From an uncultured Pelagibacteraceae bacterium (GTDB lineage Bacteria; Pseudomonadota; Alphaproteobacteria; Pelagibacterales; Pelagibacteraceae), in assembly GCA_902595535.1 (NCBI GenBank), contig CACJQI010000011.1:1-44221 (forward strand): a DNA stretch of 44,221 nt, read 5' to 3'. The notes beneath the pieces are model-generated. The model worked only from the letters and a program-made list of their open reading frames with translations, did not search any database and was not told where the DNA came from. Of this stretch, positions 36,209-44,221 are shown piece by piece. The position numbers were made by a program, and so were the translations under genes. Positions within the stretch are counted from its first letter, which is position 1. Each line of letters opens with the position of its first letter.

Positions 36209-36727
36209 ATGTTTACATCTTTAATAATTTTTTCAACGACGGACGGTCACACAAAAAAAATTTGTGAAAAAATTGTGAATTTTTTAAATAATGAAAAGTT
36301 AGTTAAGATTGCATCTTTAGATGAAGCAACAAAACTTGATTTATCTGAATTTCAAAGAATTATAATTGGAGCCAGCATAAGATATGGTAAGCATTCTAGA
36401 GAACTTTATAAATTTATTAAACTTAATAAAAGAATTCTAGATCAAAAACAAAGTGTTTTTTTTTCAGTAAATGTGGTTGCTAGAAAATCTGAAAAAAATA
36501 CACCCGAAACAAATCCCTATATAAAAAAATTTTTAAAAATTTCTAAATGGCAACCCAAGAAGTTAGGGGTATTTGCTGGTAAAGTTGATTACCCAAGTTA
36601 TAATATTTTTGATAAATATATTATTAAAATGATTATGTTTATTACTGGCGGACCAACTGATACGTCACAATCATATGAATTTACTGATTGGTCGAAAGTT
36701 GAAGATTTCGCTGAAGAATTAAAATAA
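36209..36727 (+). CDS. hemG: HemG-type protoporphyrinogen oxidase (flavodoxin fold)
   Basis: HemG oxidises protoporphyrinogen IX to protoporphyrin IX, passing electrons to quinone. The 172-residue protein has the flavodoxin FMN loop STTDGHT (residues 9-15), the HemG stretch IIGASIRYGKHSRELYKFI, and the C-terminal FITGGPTDTSQSYEFTDWSKV, which resembles the E. coli HemG ending. It directly follows ferrochelatase, the next enzyme of the pathway. Most alphaproteobacteria use the unrelated membrane protein HemJ, often encoded in this interval between hemE and rho. Confidence 0.92.
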   Translation: MFTSLIIFSTTDGHTKKICEKIVNFLNNEKLVKIASLDEATKLDLSEFQRIIIGASIRYGKHSRELYKFIKLNKRILDQKQSVFFSVNVVARKSEKNTPETNPYIKKFLKISKWQPKKLGVFAGKVDYPSYNIFDKYIIKMIMFITGGPTDTSQSYEFTDWSKVEDFAEELK

Positions 36728-36852
36728 ATTAACTCAAATATTGGAAAAAACCCTTAATTTACCTAATTTTTAAGTATTTTATCAACTGTCTTGTAATACT
36801 TATAAGAGTATATATATTATTGCTATCTATTTAGTCCTTACAAAATTAAATC

Positions 36853-38121
36853 ATGAATATCCAAGAATTAAAATTAAAATCATCTGAACAGCTTATTACA
36901 CAAGCTGAAGAACTTGGTATTGAAAATGCCAGCACATTAAGAAAACAAGAAATTCTTTTTGCTATTTTGAAAAAAGTTGCAGAAAAAGAGGAAATAACAG
37001 GCGCCGGTGTACTTCAACTATTGCAAGATGGCTTCGGTTTTTTAAGAGCGATGGAATCTAATTATCTTCCAGGACCAGATGATATTTATGTTAGTCCAAG
37101 TCAAATTAGAAAATTTGGATTAAGAACTGGTGATACTGTTGAAGGACCTGTTAGAGCTCCTAAAGAAGGTGAAAGATATTTTGCGTTACTTCAGGTTAGT
37201 AAAATTAATTTTGAAGAACCAGAAAAAGCAAGACATAAAATCGCCTTTGATAACTTAACACCTTTATATCCAGATAAACAGTTGGTGATGGAAGTTGAAA
37301 CTGCAAAAGTAGAAAAAAAACCAGATTTAACACCAAGGCTAATTGATCTTGTAAGTCCGATTGGTAAAGGTCAAAGATCAATTATCATCTCACCACCTAA
37401 AGCTGGTAAAACAATGATTTTACAAAGTATAGCAAATTCTATCGCAAAAAATTATCCAGAGTGTTATTTAATTGTTCTTTTAATTGATGAGCGTCCAGAA
37501 GAAGTTACTGATATGCAAAGAACTGTAAAAGGTGAGGTTATTAGTTCTACATTTGATGAACCAGCACAAAGACATGTTGCTGTTGCAGAGATGGTAATTG
37601 AAAAAGCAAAAAGATTAACCGAACATAAAAAAGATGTAGTTATATTGTTAGACTCTATCACAAGATTAGGAAGAGCTTATAATGCAGTTATTCCAAGTTC
37701 AGGAAAAGTTTTAACTGGTGGTGTAGATGCAAACGCTCTTCAAAGACCCAAAAGATTTTTTGGTGCTGCGAGAAATATTGAAGAAGGTGGATCTTTAACA
37801 ATTATTTCAACAGCCTTAATTGACACTGGTAGTAGAATGGACGAAGTTATTTTTGAAGAATTTAAAGGAACAGGTAACAGTGAAACAGTCCTAGATAGAA
37901 AGATTGCTGACAAAAGAATTTACCCAGCAATTGATATTACTAAGTCAGGAACGAGAAGAGAAGAATTGCTATTTGATAAAAATGACCTTCAAAAAATGAA
38001 TGTTCTTAGAAGGATAATTGCTCCAATGGGAACCATGGATGCTATTGAATTTATAAGCTCAAAATTAAAAGATACAAAAAATAATGCAGAGTTTTTTAAC
38101 TCAATGAATAAACCAGCTTAA
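36853..38121 (+). CDS. rho: Transcription termination factor Rho
   Basis: Rho is the hexameric RNA helicase that ends factor-dependent transcripts. The 422-residue protein has the N-terminal helical domain, the cold-shock-like primary RNA-binding domain ([35 protein letters not shown]), Walker [23 protein letters not shown] (Q-loop side), Walker [15 protein letters not shown] and the R-loop near [10 protein letters not shown] 125-bp upstream gap with a weak hairpin-like ATACT/AGTAT may hold its promoter and a self-regulated leader. Since most convergent genes here lack intrinsic terminators, Rho is probably heavily used. Confidence 0.98.
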   Translation: MNIQELKLKSSEQLITQAEELGIENASTLRKQEILFAILKKVAEKEEITGAGVLQLLQDGFGFLRAMESNYLPGPDDIYVSPSQIRKFGLRTGDTVEGPVRAPKEGERYFALLQVSKINFEEPEKARHKIAFDNLTPLYPDKQLVMEVETAKVEKKPDLTPRLIDLVSPIGKGQRSIIISPPKAGKTMILQSIANSIAKNYPECYLIVLLIDERPEEVTDMQRTVKGEVISSTFDEPAQRHVAVAEMVIEKAKRLTEHKKDVVILLDSITRLGRAYNAVIPSSGKVLTGGVDANALQRPKRFFGAARNIEEGGSLTIISTALIDTGSRMDEVIFEEFKGTGNSETVLDRKIADKRIYPAIDITKSGTRREELLFDKNDLQKMNVLRRIIAPMGTMDAIEFISSKLKDTKNNAEFFNSMNKPA

Positions 38122-38136
38122 TTTCAAATTAAAGTC

Positions 38137-39708
38137 ATGAACTTTGTTGAAAAAGTAAAAAAACTTCAAAACTATTTTTCAGATGGTAACTTTAAGAGAG
38201 TAATTGAAGGCTGTGAAATATTAAATAAAAAATTCCCTAATAATTCATTCATTTTAAACTTATCTGGGATGGCATATCAAAGACTTAACAAAGATTACAG
38301 AGCAATCGATTTTTTCGAGTTAGCCTTAAAAGCAGATAGTAATAATGTTTCAGCAATGAATAACTTAGCTAATTCTCTAAAAAATAAAGAGCAATATCTT
38401 AAAGCAGAACAAATTTATAAAAAGATTATAGAAATAAATCCAAACTACATTAATGTTTATAACAATTATGGTAATTTAAAATCTTCAATCAATGATATTG
38501 AAGGTTCTATAAAATTATATAATCAAGGTCTAGATATAGCAAAAGAGAAAAATATTAATTCTTTAGTTTTTTTAAATCATTTGGCATTAGCATATCAAAG
38601 TTTAAACAAAGTAACAGAAGCATTTGAGGTTGTTAACAAAATTTTAAAAATTGACCCAAAAAATGGCAATGCGCATCAAATCCTAAGTTCGATTTATAAG
38701 TATTCTTTAACCAAAGAAGAAACAATGGCTCATATATCTAAAATGAAAAAAATTTTATCAGAAAATAATCTTGAAAGCGATCAAGAAGGAATGATCTCCT
38801 TTGCACTTGGTAAAGCTTATGATGATTTAAAAGATGCAGAAATGGCCATAAAATTTCTTTCCTTAGGTAATGAGATTATGGAAAAAAGAAGAAAGACAAA
38901 TATTACTGATGAAATAAATATCATAACTGATATGAAAAATACATTCGAGGATATTGATTTAAATATTAAGCATAAAAGTTTTTCAAACAAAAAAATTATT
39001 TTTATTTGTGGAATGCCTAGGTCTGGTACAACTTTAGTTGAACAAATTATTTCTTCGCATAACAAAGTTTATGGAGCAGGAGAACTTCCATTTTTAACAA
39101 GTGCTGTTCAAAATAATTTTTTTAATGACAACAAATTAGATAAACAAAAAATTACAAAAATTCAAAGCTCCCCCAAAAATTTAATTAATGATCAGTATTT
39201 TGAAAACATTTCTTTATTTAATATTGATGAAAATGTATTGACAGATAAAGCCCCATTAAATTTTAAATGGATTGGTTTTATTAAAGTTTTTTTTCCTAAT
39301 AGTAAAATTATTCATTGTAAAAGAGATCCAAAGGATAATTGTCTTTCAATATATAAAAATAATTTTTCATCACCGAAAATGAACTGGGCATTTAATCAAA
39401 AATATATCTCTAATTATTATAATAATTATAGTTATTTAATGAAATTTTGGAATTCAAAAATACCTGAATTTATTCATACTGTTGAATATGAAAAAATTGT
39501 ATCTGATAAAAAAAATGAAATAGAAAAATTATTAGAGTTTTGTGAACTAGAATTGGATGAAAATTGTTTTAATCATCATAAAAATACCAAAACACCAATT
39601 AAAACAGTTAGTATATCTCAAGCCCGCGAACCTGTTTATAGTTCATCAGTACGTTCTAGTGATAACTACAAAGACCACTTAAAGGAAATGTTTGAAAATT
39701 TAATTTAA
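38137..39708 (+). CDS. TPR-repeat sulfotransferase
   Basis: A 523-residue fusion of N-terminal tetratricopeptide repeats (about five or six, residues 5-260) with a C-terminal sulfotransferase domain (about 285-520). The sulfotransferase part has the phosphosulfate loop GMPRSGTT at 292-299, followed by LVEQIISSHNKVYGAGEL, and the 3'-phosphate motif IHCKRDPKDNCLSIYKN. This is the architecture of bacterial TPR-sulfotransferases resembling protein-tyrosine sulfotransferases. No signal peptide or membrane segment is visible. The substrate is unknown. It begins 15 bp after rho, within a run of core genes near the origin. Confidence 0.92.
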   Translation: MNFVEKVKKLQNYFSDGNFKRVIEGCEILNKKFPNNSFILNLSGMAYQRLNKDYRAIDFFELALKADSNNVSAMNNLANSLKNKEQYLKAEQIYKKIIEINPNYINVYNNYGNLKSSINDIEGSIKLYNQGLDIAKEKNINSLVFLNHLALAYQSLNKVTEAFEVVNKILKIDPKNGNAHQILSSIYKYSLTKEETMAHISKMKKILSENNLESDQEGMISFALGKAYDDLKDAEMAIKFLSLGNEIMEKRRKTNITDEINIITDMKNTFEDIDLNIKHKSFSNKKIIFICGMPRSGTTLVEQIISSHNKVYGAGELPFLTSAVQNNFFNDNKLDKQKITKIQSSPKNLINDQYFENISLFNIDENVLTDKAPLNFKWIGFIKVFFPNSKIIHCKRDPKDNCLSIYKNNFSSPKMNWAFNQKYISNYYNNYSYLMKFWNSKIPEFIHTVEYEKIVSDKKNEIEKLLEFCELELDENCFNHHKNTKTPIKTVSISQAREPVYSSSVRSSDNYKDHLKEMFENLI

Positions 39709-39741
39709 GTTTGCTCTTAGTTAACTTATAATTAAATTATA

Positions 39742-41073
39742 ATGACAATTTATTCTCTATCAAGTGGCCCAGGTATTTCTGGTATTGCAATAATTAGACT
39801 TTCGGGACCAGAGACATCAAATATTTTAGAATTATTAACTAATAAAAGCTTACCGAAACCGCGAGTAGCAACATTAAGAAAAATCAATAAAATCAACACT
39901 TCTGAACTAATTGATGAGGGTATATTATTGTGGTTTCCTGGGCCTGAGAGCTACACAGGTGAAGATATGGCTGAAATACAGATACATGGAAGCAAGGCAG
40001 TAATAGATGCTATCCACTCTTCTATTTCCACAGTTGAAAATTGTCGATTAGCAGAACCCGGTGAGTTTACAAAGCTTGCATTTCAAAATGGAAAAATAAA
40101 TTTACTTAAAGCAGAGAGCATAGCTGATTTAATTTCAGCTGAAACTGAAATTCAAAGAAAGCAAGCAATTAAAATTATGAATGGAAAATCTGCTGATCAA
40201 TTTAATTTTTTAAGAGAAAAGCTTTTGAAAATATTATCACATGTTGAGGCTAAAATAGATTTCCCAGATGAAGATCTGCCTAATGATATTTTAAAAGAAA
40301 TTAAAAAAAGTTCAGATGAGGTTTTAATAAATATTAAGAAAATTTTAGATGATCAAAAAGTTGGAGAAAGAATAAGAGAAGGTTTTAAGATAGCAATTCT
40401 TGGACAAACTAATGCAGGTAAATCAAGTCTCCTTAATCATCTATCAAACAGAGATGTTGCAATAGTTTCAGAGATTGCGGGAACAACAAGAGATGTAATT
40501 GAAACACACCTAAACATAGATGGTTATCCAGTAATCGTTTCTGATACTGCCGGAATAAGAGACTCTAAAAATGAAATTGAAAAAAAAGGTATTAAATTAT
40601 CTTTAAATAGAGCTGATGAAGCTGATCTGAAGTTGGTAGTTGTTGATGTTAAAAACCTTGATTTTACTGATGTTTTGAAGGGATTGTTAGACCAAAATTC
40701 GATTTTGGTAATAAATAAATCAGATCTTTTAAAGGGAGATATCGATCCTGAAATAAAAAAATTTAATCATGTATTAATTTCAATTAAAGAAAATTTAAAT
40801 ATTGATGAATTAATTTCAAAAATAAAAAATAATTTAAAAAATAAATTTATAACAAGCGATGATATTTTAATTACCAGAGAACGTCATAGACAACATCTTG
40901 AACAGTGTTTAGAGCATCTCAATAATTTTAATAAAAAAAATGAAGTTGAGGACTTTGATAAAGCTGCAGAAGATTTAAGGTTAGCCACTAGGCATCTCGG
41001 TATGATTGTTGGAAAAGTAGATGTCGAAGAGATATTAGGTAGTATTTTCAACGATTTCTGTATAGGTAAATAA
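39742..41073 (+). CDS. mnmE: tRNA uridine-5-carboxymethylaminomethyl modification GTPase MnmE
   Basis: MnmE works with MnmG to modify the wobble U34 of certain tRNAs. The 443-residue protein has the N-terminal THF-binding domain (IYSLSSGPGISGIAIIRLSG, YTGEDMAEIQIHG, PGEFTKLAFQNGKINL), the inserted G domain with GQTNAGKS at 221-228, DTAGIRD and NKSD, and the C-terminal catalytic cysteine in the CIGK ending. It uses 5,10-methylene-THF, a FolD product. mnmE-mnmG-rsmG-parA order is conserved in many bacteria. Confidence 0.98.
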   Translation: MTIYSLSSGPGISGIAIIRLSGPETSNILELLTNKSLPKPRVATLRKINKINTSELIDEGILLWFPGPESYTGEDMAEIQIHGSKAVIDAIHSSISTVENCRLAEPGEFTKLAFQNGKINLLKAESIADLISAETEIQRKQAIKIMNGKSADQFNFLREKLLKILSHVEAKIDFPDEDLPNDILKEIKKSSDEVLINIKKILDDQKVGERIREGFKIAILGQTNAGKSSLLNHLSNRDVAIVSEIAGTTRDVIETHLNIDGYPVIVSDTAGIRDSKNEIEKKGIKLSLNRADEADLKLVVVDVKNLDFTDVLKGLLDQNSILVINKSDLLKGDIDPEIKKFNHVLISIKENLNIDELISKIKNNLKNKFITSDDILITRERHRQHLEQCLEHLNNFNKKNEVEDFDKAAEDLRLATRHLGMIVGKVDVEEILGSIFNDFCIGK

Positions 41074-41092
41074 TACTCTATTTTAATTACTT

Positions 41093-41133
41093 TAAGCTCA
41101 CTTTTATTAAAAAACGTTTAAAATTTGAGCTTA
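41093..41133 (+). repeat. Imperfect inverted repeat between mnmE and mnmG
   Basis: TAAGCTCA (41093-41100) pairs with TGAGCTTA (41126-41133); inside it TTTTA (41102-41106) pairs with TAAAA (41119-41123), leaving a 12-nt loop. The stem is 8 bp plus 5 bp with a small internal bulge. No clean T-tract follows, so it is not a standard intrinsic terminator. It may be an mRNA structure or a protein-binding palindrome. Confidence 0.5.
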
Positions 41134-41190
41134 TTTGGACAAAAAATATACGCTCCTTGTAAATCTCATAATCAGTTATAAATTTAGCTT

Positions 41191-43062
41191 ATGAAAAATG
41201 ATTTATCATTTGATGTTGTAATAATAGGCGGTGGCCATGCAGGATGTGAGGCAGCTGCAGCTTCTGCACGACTAGGAGTTAACACTGCCCTATTCACTCA
41301 TAAGAAAGAAACCATTGGAGAGATGTCTTGTAACCCAGCAATTGGTGGTTTGGGTAAAGGACATTTAGTACGAGAGATAGATGCCCTTGATGGTGTTATG
41401 GGAGAGGTTGCAGATAAATCTGGTATACAATTTAGATTATTAAATAGAAGTAGAGGCCCAGCAGTAAGAGGACCAAGAACTCAATCTGATAGATCATTAT
41501 ATCGTAAATATATGCAAGAAAAACTTGCAAACTACTGTAATTTAAGCATTTTTTCTGATCCTGTAATAAAGTTTATTTTTGTTAAAAATACAATAACTGG
41601 CTTTATGACTAAAAAAGGTAAAAAAGTTTTATGTTCTAAGTTAATACTAACAACGGGCACTTTTTTAAATGGTTTGATACATATAGGTGATGAAAGAACA
41701 CCAGCTGGAAGGTATGATGAGAAACCCTCAACAGGATTAAGTGAACAATTAGAAAAATACAATTTTAAAATAGGCAGACTAAAAACAGGTACCCCTCCCC
41801 GACTTGACTCAAGAACAATTAATTATGAAAATTTAGAAGAACAGTTTGCGGATGATGATCCCTATTTTTTCTCTTTCCTAACAAAAAAAAATATCAACAA
41901 ACAAGTTTCATGTCGTATGACTTATACTAACGATAAGGTTCATAAAATTATTGAAAAAAATTTATCTAAGAGTGCAATGTACTCTGGTAGCATTCAAGGT
42001 GTAGGACCCAGATACTGCCCATCTATAGAAGACAAGATAGTAAAATTTGCTGATAAGGGTCGACATCAGATATTTTTAGAGCCTGAAGGGCTAAATGACC
42101 ATACAATTTACCCAAATGGCATCTCTACATCACTTCCAGCTGATGTTCAACAAGAAATATGTAATAATATCAATGGTTTAGAAAATGTTTCTATTATAAG
42201 ACCAGGATATGCCATAGAATATGACTACATAGATCCGCGAGAACTGTTTTTAACGCTTGAGACTAAGAAAATTAGCAACCTTTACCTTGCAGGTCAGATT
42301 AATGGAACAACAGGCTATGAAGAAGCAGCAGCTCAGGGCCTTATAGCAGGGATAAATGCTGCTCTATCTCATAAAAAATTAGAACCGTTTATATTAGATA
42401 GATCTGATGCTTACATAGGGGTAATGATTGATGATTTAGTGACTAAAGGAGTGGCTGAACCATACAGAATGTTTACATCAAGAGCCGAATATAGATTGAG
42501 CCTGAGATCTGACAATGCAGATCAAAGATTAACTGCAAAAGGAATGGAAATTGGATTAATTGGCGATGTAAGAAAGATACTTTATTTAGATAAATTCGAC
42601 AAAATTAACCAAATTAATTTAAAAATGGGTCAATCAACTATTTCACCTAATAAAGCAGATCAATTTGGTATAAAAATAGCAAAAGACGGTATTTTAAGAT
42701 CTTCTAATGAAGTATTAACCCAAAAAGGGGTTGATATGAATAAAATTAGAGAAATATGGCCTGATATACCTTCTTTTAGCAAAGAAATTGATGAACAGGT
42801 TGAAATTAATGCTCATTATAGGGGTTATTTGAAGAAGCAAAAAGCTGATATTTTAGCATTTAAAAGAGATGAAAACCTTATAATTCCTGATAAAATAAAT
42901 TATGACGGTCTCTCAGGTCTTTCAAATGAGGTAAAAGCTAAATTTAAGGAAATAAGACCAAAAACAATGGGTCAAGCACTAAGAATTGATGGAATTACTC
43001 CAGCTGCTGTATATATTTTGTTGTCACATGTTAAAAGAAAGTCTATTAAGCATATAGCTTAA
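41191..43062 (+). CDS. mnmG: tRNA uridine-5-carboxymethylaminomethyl modification enzyme MnmG (GidA)
   Basis: MnmG is the FAD-containing partner of MnmE in making cmnm5U34. The 623-residue protein has the dinucleotide motif [13 protein letters not shown] (G13, G15, G18), [25 protein letters not shown], the [14 protein letters not shown] segment, [32 protein letters not shown] and the C-terminal helical domain ending [17 protein letters not shown]. The stop overlaps the rsmG start by one base (TAATG). Confidence 0.98.
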   Translation: MKNDLSFDVVIIGGGHAGCEAAAASARLGVNTALFTHKKETIGEMSCNPAIGGLGKGHLVREIDALDGVMGEVADKSGIQFRLLNRSRGPAVRGPRTQSDRSLYRKYMQEKLANYCNLSIFSDPVIKFIFVKNTITGFMTKKGKKVLCSKLILTTGTFLNGLIHIGDERTPAGRYDEKPSTGLSEQLEKYNFKIGRLKTGTPPRLDSRTINYENLEEQFADDDPYFFSFLTKKNINKQVSCRMTYTNDKVHKIIEKNLSKSAMYSGSIQGVGPRYCPSIEDKIVKFADKGRHQIFLEPEGLNDHTIYPNGISTSLPADVQQEICNNINGLENVSIIRPGYAIEYDYIDPRELFLTLETKKISNLYLAGQINGTTGYEEAAAQGLIAGINAALSHKKLEPFILDRSDAYIGVMIDDLVTKGVAEPYRMFTSRAEYRLSLRSDNADQRLTAKGMEIGLIGDVRKILYLDKFDKINQINLKMGQSTISPNKADQFGIKIAKDGILRSSNEVLTQKGVDMNKIREIWPDIPSFSKEIDEQVEINAHYRGYLKKQKADILAFKRDENLIIPDKINYDGLSGLSNEVKAKFKEIRPKTMGQALRIDGITPAAVYILLSHVKRKSIKHIA

Positions 43063-43727
43063 TGGATCAAGAAATTTTAAAATCATATCAAAAATTAAAT
43101 GACTTAAATGTTTCACGTGAAACATTTTTAGACCTTGAAAACTATATATCCATGATTATTGAAAAAAATAAAAAAATTAACATAATTAGCCAAAATACAT
43201 CATCAAAAAAAGCTATAATTGAGCGACATATAATTGATTCAGCACAAATTATTGATTTTGTTGACTTTAATTGCAATACAACCACAGATTTAGGATCTGG
43301 AGGTGGTTTACCCGGAATTGTAGTAGCAATTTTACTCAAAAACATGAAAAATAAAATGGATGTGCATCTTTACGAAAAAAGCTACCATAAAAGCCATTTT
43401 TTAGAGGAAGTTTCAAAAAAACTAAACTTAAATACAAAAGTTTTTCAAAAAAATATTTTTGAAATAAAAAATTTAGAAACAGGTACGATTATGTCGAGAG
43501 CTTTCAAACCAATGCCAGTAGTTTTAGATTTAGTTTATGAAAATTTTACAAAATATAAAAATTTAATTTTTTTTATGGGAGAGAATGGAAAAAAAATATT
43601 TGATAAATCTAAAGATGATTGGAACTTAGAGTACATAGAAAAAAAAAGTGTAACGAATGAAGATTCATTTTTATTAAACATAAAAAAAATTAGTAAGAAA
43701 AATAAAAAAAGATACAAGAAAAACTAA
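43062..43727 (+). CDS. rsmG: 16S rRNA (guanine-527-N7)-methyltransferase RsmG (GidB)
   Basis: RsmG methylates G527 of 16S rRNA with SAM. The 221-residue protein begins with the typical N-terminal NVSRETFLDLENYISMI, followed by ERHIIDSAQIIDF and SAM motif TDLGSGGGLPGIVVAI. The codons for its VSRET segment also form a perfect parS site. The C-terminus is unusually Lys-rich. parA starts directly after the stop. Confidence 0.96.
   Translation: MDQEILKSYQKLNDLNVSRETFLDLENYISMIIEKNKKINIISQNTSSKKAIIERHIIDSAQIIDFVDFNCNTTTDLGSGGGLPGIVVAILLKNMKNKMDVHLYEKSYHKSHFLEEVSKKLNLNTKVFQKNIFEIKNLETGTIMSRAFKPMPVVLDLVYENFTKYKNLIFFMGENGKKIFDKSKDDWNLEYIEKKSVTNEDSFLLNIKKISKKNKKRYKKN
43106..43127. other. parS centromere site (ParB-binding palindrome) inside rsmG
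   Basis: The 16-mer TGTTTCACGTGAAACA at 43109-43124 equals the bacterial parS consensus with no mismatch. The palindrome extends by three bases each side to 22 bp (43106-43127). It lies in the rsmG coding region just upstream of parA. ParB would bind here and spread, and ParA would move the origin region. It is about 9 kb from the probable oriC. Confidence 0.93.
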
Positions 43728-44221
43728 ATGCAAATTATATCAGTAATAAATCAAAAGGGTGGGGTAGGAAAAACAACAACTGTTATAAATTTAGCTGCAG
43801 GATTAACTCAACTTAATAAAAAAATTTTAGTTATTGATTTGGATCCCCAAGGAAATGCCACTACTGGTCTTGGATTGTCCAACATGGACAACTCAAGTGA
43901 TACAATTTATGGTGTACTGAATGGAACTAGACAGATTAATGAGATAATCAAGAGGACACAGTTTGAAAATTTAGATATTATCACCTCTAATGTAGATTTA
44001 TCAGGACTTGAGGTTGAAACAGCTGACGATAGTAATAGAGCTTTCATATTAAAGGCTAAATTAACCGCCTATTTAAATAATTCTAGAGGATTATATGACT
44101 ATGTGCTGATTGATTGCCCGCCATCCTTGAGTCTTCTAACGGTTATGGCGCTCGTCTGTTCAAACTCACTTCTGGTACCTTTGCAAACAGAATTCTTTGC
44201 TCTTGAGGGGTTAACCCAACT
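43728..44221 (+). CDS. parA: Chromosome-partitioning ATPase ParA (partial, cut by window end)
   Basis: The start codon follows the rsmG stop immediately. The 164 visible complete codons begin MQIISVINQKGGVGKTTTVI with the deviant Walker A motif (K10, K15), then LVIDLDPQGNATTGLG, YDYVLIDCPPSLSLLTVMAL (Walker B) and VPLQTEFFALEGL. ParA moves ParB-parS complexes during segregation. parB is expected next but lies outside the window. Confidence 0.98.
   Translation, partial: MQIISVINQKGGVGKTTTVINLAAGLTQLNKKILVIDLDPQGNATTGLGLSNMDNSSDTIYGVLNGTRQINEIIKRTQFENLDIITSNVDLSGLEVETADDSNRAFILKAKLTAYLNNSRGLYDYVLIDCPPSLSLLTVMALVCSNSLLVPLQTEFFALEGLTQ

Noticed and set aside
1..44221. CRISPR arrays, insertion sequences, prophage, rRNA genes and riboswitches.
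   Set aside because: No regularly spaced repeats, transposase or integrase genes, rRNA sequence or recognisable riboswitch core were seen on either strand.

Overview
The window is chromosomal DNA from a streamlined, very AT-rich alphaproteobacterium. It is almost certainly a member of the SAR11 clade (Pelagibacterales). The reasons are the strong A/T bias at nearly every synonymous site, lysine- and asparagine-rich proteins, almost no intergenic space, no mobile elements, and gene order typical of the alphaproteobacterial origin region. No database search was possible, so the assignment rests on recognised protein families and synteny. No gene-free stretch exceeds 300 bases; the longest is 33804-34075 (272 bp).

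Layout. (1) 1-4499, mostly minus strand: the tail of a DMT-type exporter, two small membrane proteins, folD, a YggT protein, an MscS channel, and hemD-hemC. (2) 4556-12832: tsaD, an FkbM methyltransferase and an EVE-domain protein, then an acetate module (acs plus a DUF4212/sodium-solute symporter pair) around a conserved unknown gene, then rpe. (3) 12837-18156: a heparinase II/III-like protein, purH, phhB, and two paralogous sulfotransferases on either side of a tRNA-Gly(GCC). (4) 18260-23539: a LON-domain protein, a UbiH-like monooxygenase, ftsK, lolA, a GNAT protein and a HIT protein. (5) 23536-26508: the histidine block hisB-hisH-hisA-hisF-hisE, divergent from hslV-hslU. (6) 28476-33803: Smr, Tim44-like, fxsA, secB, dnaQ, coaE, aroE, maf and the PEP synthase/PPDK regulator. 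(7) 33804-34075: the probable replication origin. (8) 34076-44221, all plus strand: hemE-hemH-hemG, rho, a TPR-sulfotransferase, mnmE, mnmG, rsmG carrying a perfect parS site, and the start of parA.

How it fits together. The region right of 34076 and the block left of it diverge from the hemE/PPSR intergenic gap. This is the arrangement around the chromosomal origin in other alphaproteobacteria, and the gap holds several near-consensus DnaA boxes. A consensus ParB site and parA lie about 9-10 kb away, so origin and centromere are both in the window. Five late haem-pathway genes occur at two places: hemC and hemD at the left, hemE, hemH and hemG beside the origin. Acetate uptake and activation form a second functional cluster.

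The window is mostly conserved core genome and I found no clear new multi-gene system. The points most worth checking are the origin/parS pair, hemG apparently occupying the usual hemJ position, a tRNA-Gly whose 3' end lies 7 nt from a sulfotransferase start codon, a lysine-rich extension on acetyl-CoA synthetase, an EF-hand-like loop in the symporter, and convergent genes that share stop codons.
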